Assembly (NCBI GenBank): GCA_025450355.1
Contig: JANWHR010000292.1
Coordinates: 1 to 6,909 of the forward strand
Direction: 5' to 3'
DNA length: 6,909 bases
Source of the DNA: Micropepsaceae bacterium
GTDB taxonomy: Bacteria; Pseudomonadota; Alphaproteobacteria; Micropepsales; Micropepsaceae
Shown here piece after piece: positions 6,002 through 6,909 of this stretch; position 1 is the stretch's first letter, and every line of letters begins with the position of its first letter. The translations under genes were made by a program, and so were the position numbers. Below the pieces are notes generated by a model. That model had not been told where the DNA came from and did no database searches. It was given only the letters and a program-made list of their open reading frames with translations.

Positions 6002-6909
6002 TGAACACTCCCGGCGAGCCTGAATTGCGTCTGCGCGGCCGCAACGCCCTGCTGATGCACCATGACAAGATGCGCAACCGAGGCACGTGTCACGTCAAAC
6101 ACCGGCTTGGGATAGATACCGAAGAAGATGACAAGCAGCGCCAGCGGCGCCATGAACACCAGTTCACGCGGGCTAAGGTCCGTAATCGCGCGCAACGTCG
6201 CCTTGTCCAGCGCACCATAAATGATCCGGCGATAGAGCCAGAGCGCATAGGCCGCGGAAAGGATGATTCCCGTGGTGCCGAAAATCGCCAGCCAGGTGTT
6301 GAACCGGAATGCGGCGAGCAGTGACAGGAATTCGCCGACAAACCCGCTGGTACCGGGAAGCCCTACATTGGCCAGCGTAAACACCATGAAAAAAGCCGCG
6401 TAGAGCGGCATCCGGTTCACCAGCCCGCCATAGGCCGAAATCAGCCGCGTGTGCATGCGGTCGTAAATCACGCCGACACAGAGGAACAGCGCACCGGACA
6501 CGAGACCGTGGCTCAGCATCTGGAAAATGCCGCCATCGATCCCTTCATGGCTGAAGGTAAAGGTGCCGAGCGTCACCAGCCCCATATGCGCCACGGAGGA
6601 ATAGGCGATCAGTTTCTTCATGTCCTCCTGCGCCAGCGCGACCAGCGAGGTGTAAATGATCGCGACAACGGAAAGCGTGAAAATCAGCGGCGCAAATCTT
6701 TCGCTCGCAACCGGAAACATCGGCAGCGAGAAGCGCAGGAAGCCGTATCCACCCATCTTCAACAGGATAGCCGCGAGGATGACGGAGCCGGCTGTGGGCG
6801 CCTCGACATGCGCGTCCGGCAACCACGTGTGCACCGGCCACATCGGCATCTTCACCGCGAACGAAGCGAGAAATGCGAGCCATGCCCAGGTCTGGAGCGA
6901 GCGCGGGAA
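5998..6909 (-). CDS. nuoM: NADH-quinone oxidoreductase subunit M (NuoM), C-terminal part
   Basis: NuoM is an antiporter-like proton-pumping subunit of complex I. The frame is open to the right edge and gives 303 residues, so roughly the first 200 of a normal protein of about 500 lie outside. The first visible residues, FPRSLQTWAWLAFLASFAV, continue smoothly into KMPMWPVHTWLPDAHVEAPT. An internal GTG at 6855 is therefore not the start. The Lys20 in FAVKMP corresponds to the central pumping lysine of E. coli NuoM. Other conserved sites are Lys51 in ILLKMGGYG, Lys98 in QEDMKKLIAYSSVAHMG, His134 in LSHGLVSGALF, His153 in YDRMHTR and GLPGTSGFVGEFLSL at 183-197. The TGA overlaps the nuoN ATG. The rest of the nuo cluster presumably lies to the right. 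Confidence 0.97.
   Translation of the reverse strand, partial: FPRSLQTWAWLAFLASFAVKMPMWPVHTWLPDAHVEAPTAGSVILAAILLKMGGYGFLRFSLPMFPVASERFAPLIFTLSVVAIIYTSLVALAQEDMKKLIAYSSVAHMGLVTLGTFTFSHEGIDGGIFQMLSHGLVSGALFLCVGVIYDRMHTRLISAYGGLVNRMPLYAAFFMVFTLANVGLPGTSGFVGEFLSLLAAFRFNTWLAIFGTTGIILSAAYALWLYRRIIYGALDKATLRAITDLSPRELVFMAPLALLVIFFGIYPKPVFDVTRASVAHLVMVHQQGVAAAQTQFRLAGSVQ
6008..6012 (-). promoter_or_regulatory. nuoN ribosome binding site inside nuoM
   Basis: GGGAG lies 6 bases before the nuoN ATG, within the last codons of nuoM. It supports the ATGA-overlap start. Confidence 0.7.

Noticed and set aside
5998..6855. NuoM as a complete 285-residue protein starting at a GTG at 6855
   Set aside because: The frame continues to the right edge with conserved NuoM sequence, so the gene is truncated by the window, not short.

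Overview
The window is a GC-rich bacterial segment in which every supported gene lies on the minus strand, so reading order runs from the right edge to the left. Protein signatures and gene order point to an alphaproteobacterium: complex I genes nuoM-nuoN, then birA, a type III pantothenate kinase (coaX), ribonuclease J and a small DUF1467-type membrane protein. This is the arrangement I recall downstream of nuo clusters in Rhizobiales and relatives. I cannot name an order or genus from the sequence alone.

Layout from right to left: the C-terminal 303 residues of NuoM (truncated by the right edge); complete NuoN, starting in an ATGA overlap with the nuoM stop; a biotin-protein ligase without a DNA-binding domain, starting with GTG directly after the nuoN TAA; CoaX after 3 bases; RNase J after 29 bases (or overlapping coaX as GTGA if the upstream GTG is used); and a 78-residue two-helix membrane protein after 11 bases. 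The tight spacing indicates one transcription unit. NuoM and NuoN are proton-pumping subunits of NADH:ubiquinone oxidoreductase. BirA attaches biotin to carboxylase carrier protein, CoaX makes the first committed intermediate of coenzyme A, and RNase J processes and degrades RNA. The genes therefore share housekeeping energy and cofactor metabolism rather than one pathway.

A 126-base gap containing three small hairpins separates this operon from the last gene, which fills positions 987 to 1 and runs off the left edge. It has no stop in the window, so ORF callers that require both ends can miss it. It encodes an exported protein with a clear signal peptide and a Cys...His...Asp/His layout like papain-fold (NlpC/P60 or transglutaminase-like) enzymes. 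I do not recognise a named family, and it is the least ordinary part of the window.

I see no mobile element, CRISPR array, tRNA, rRNA or phage gene. Most of the window is conserved housekeeping DNA, and I find no convincing new multi-gene system.
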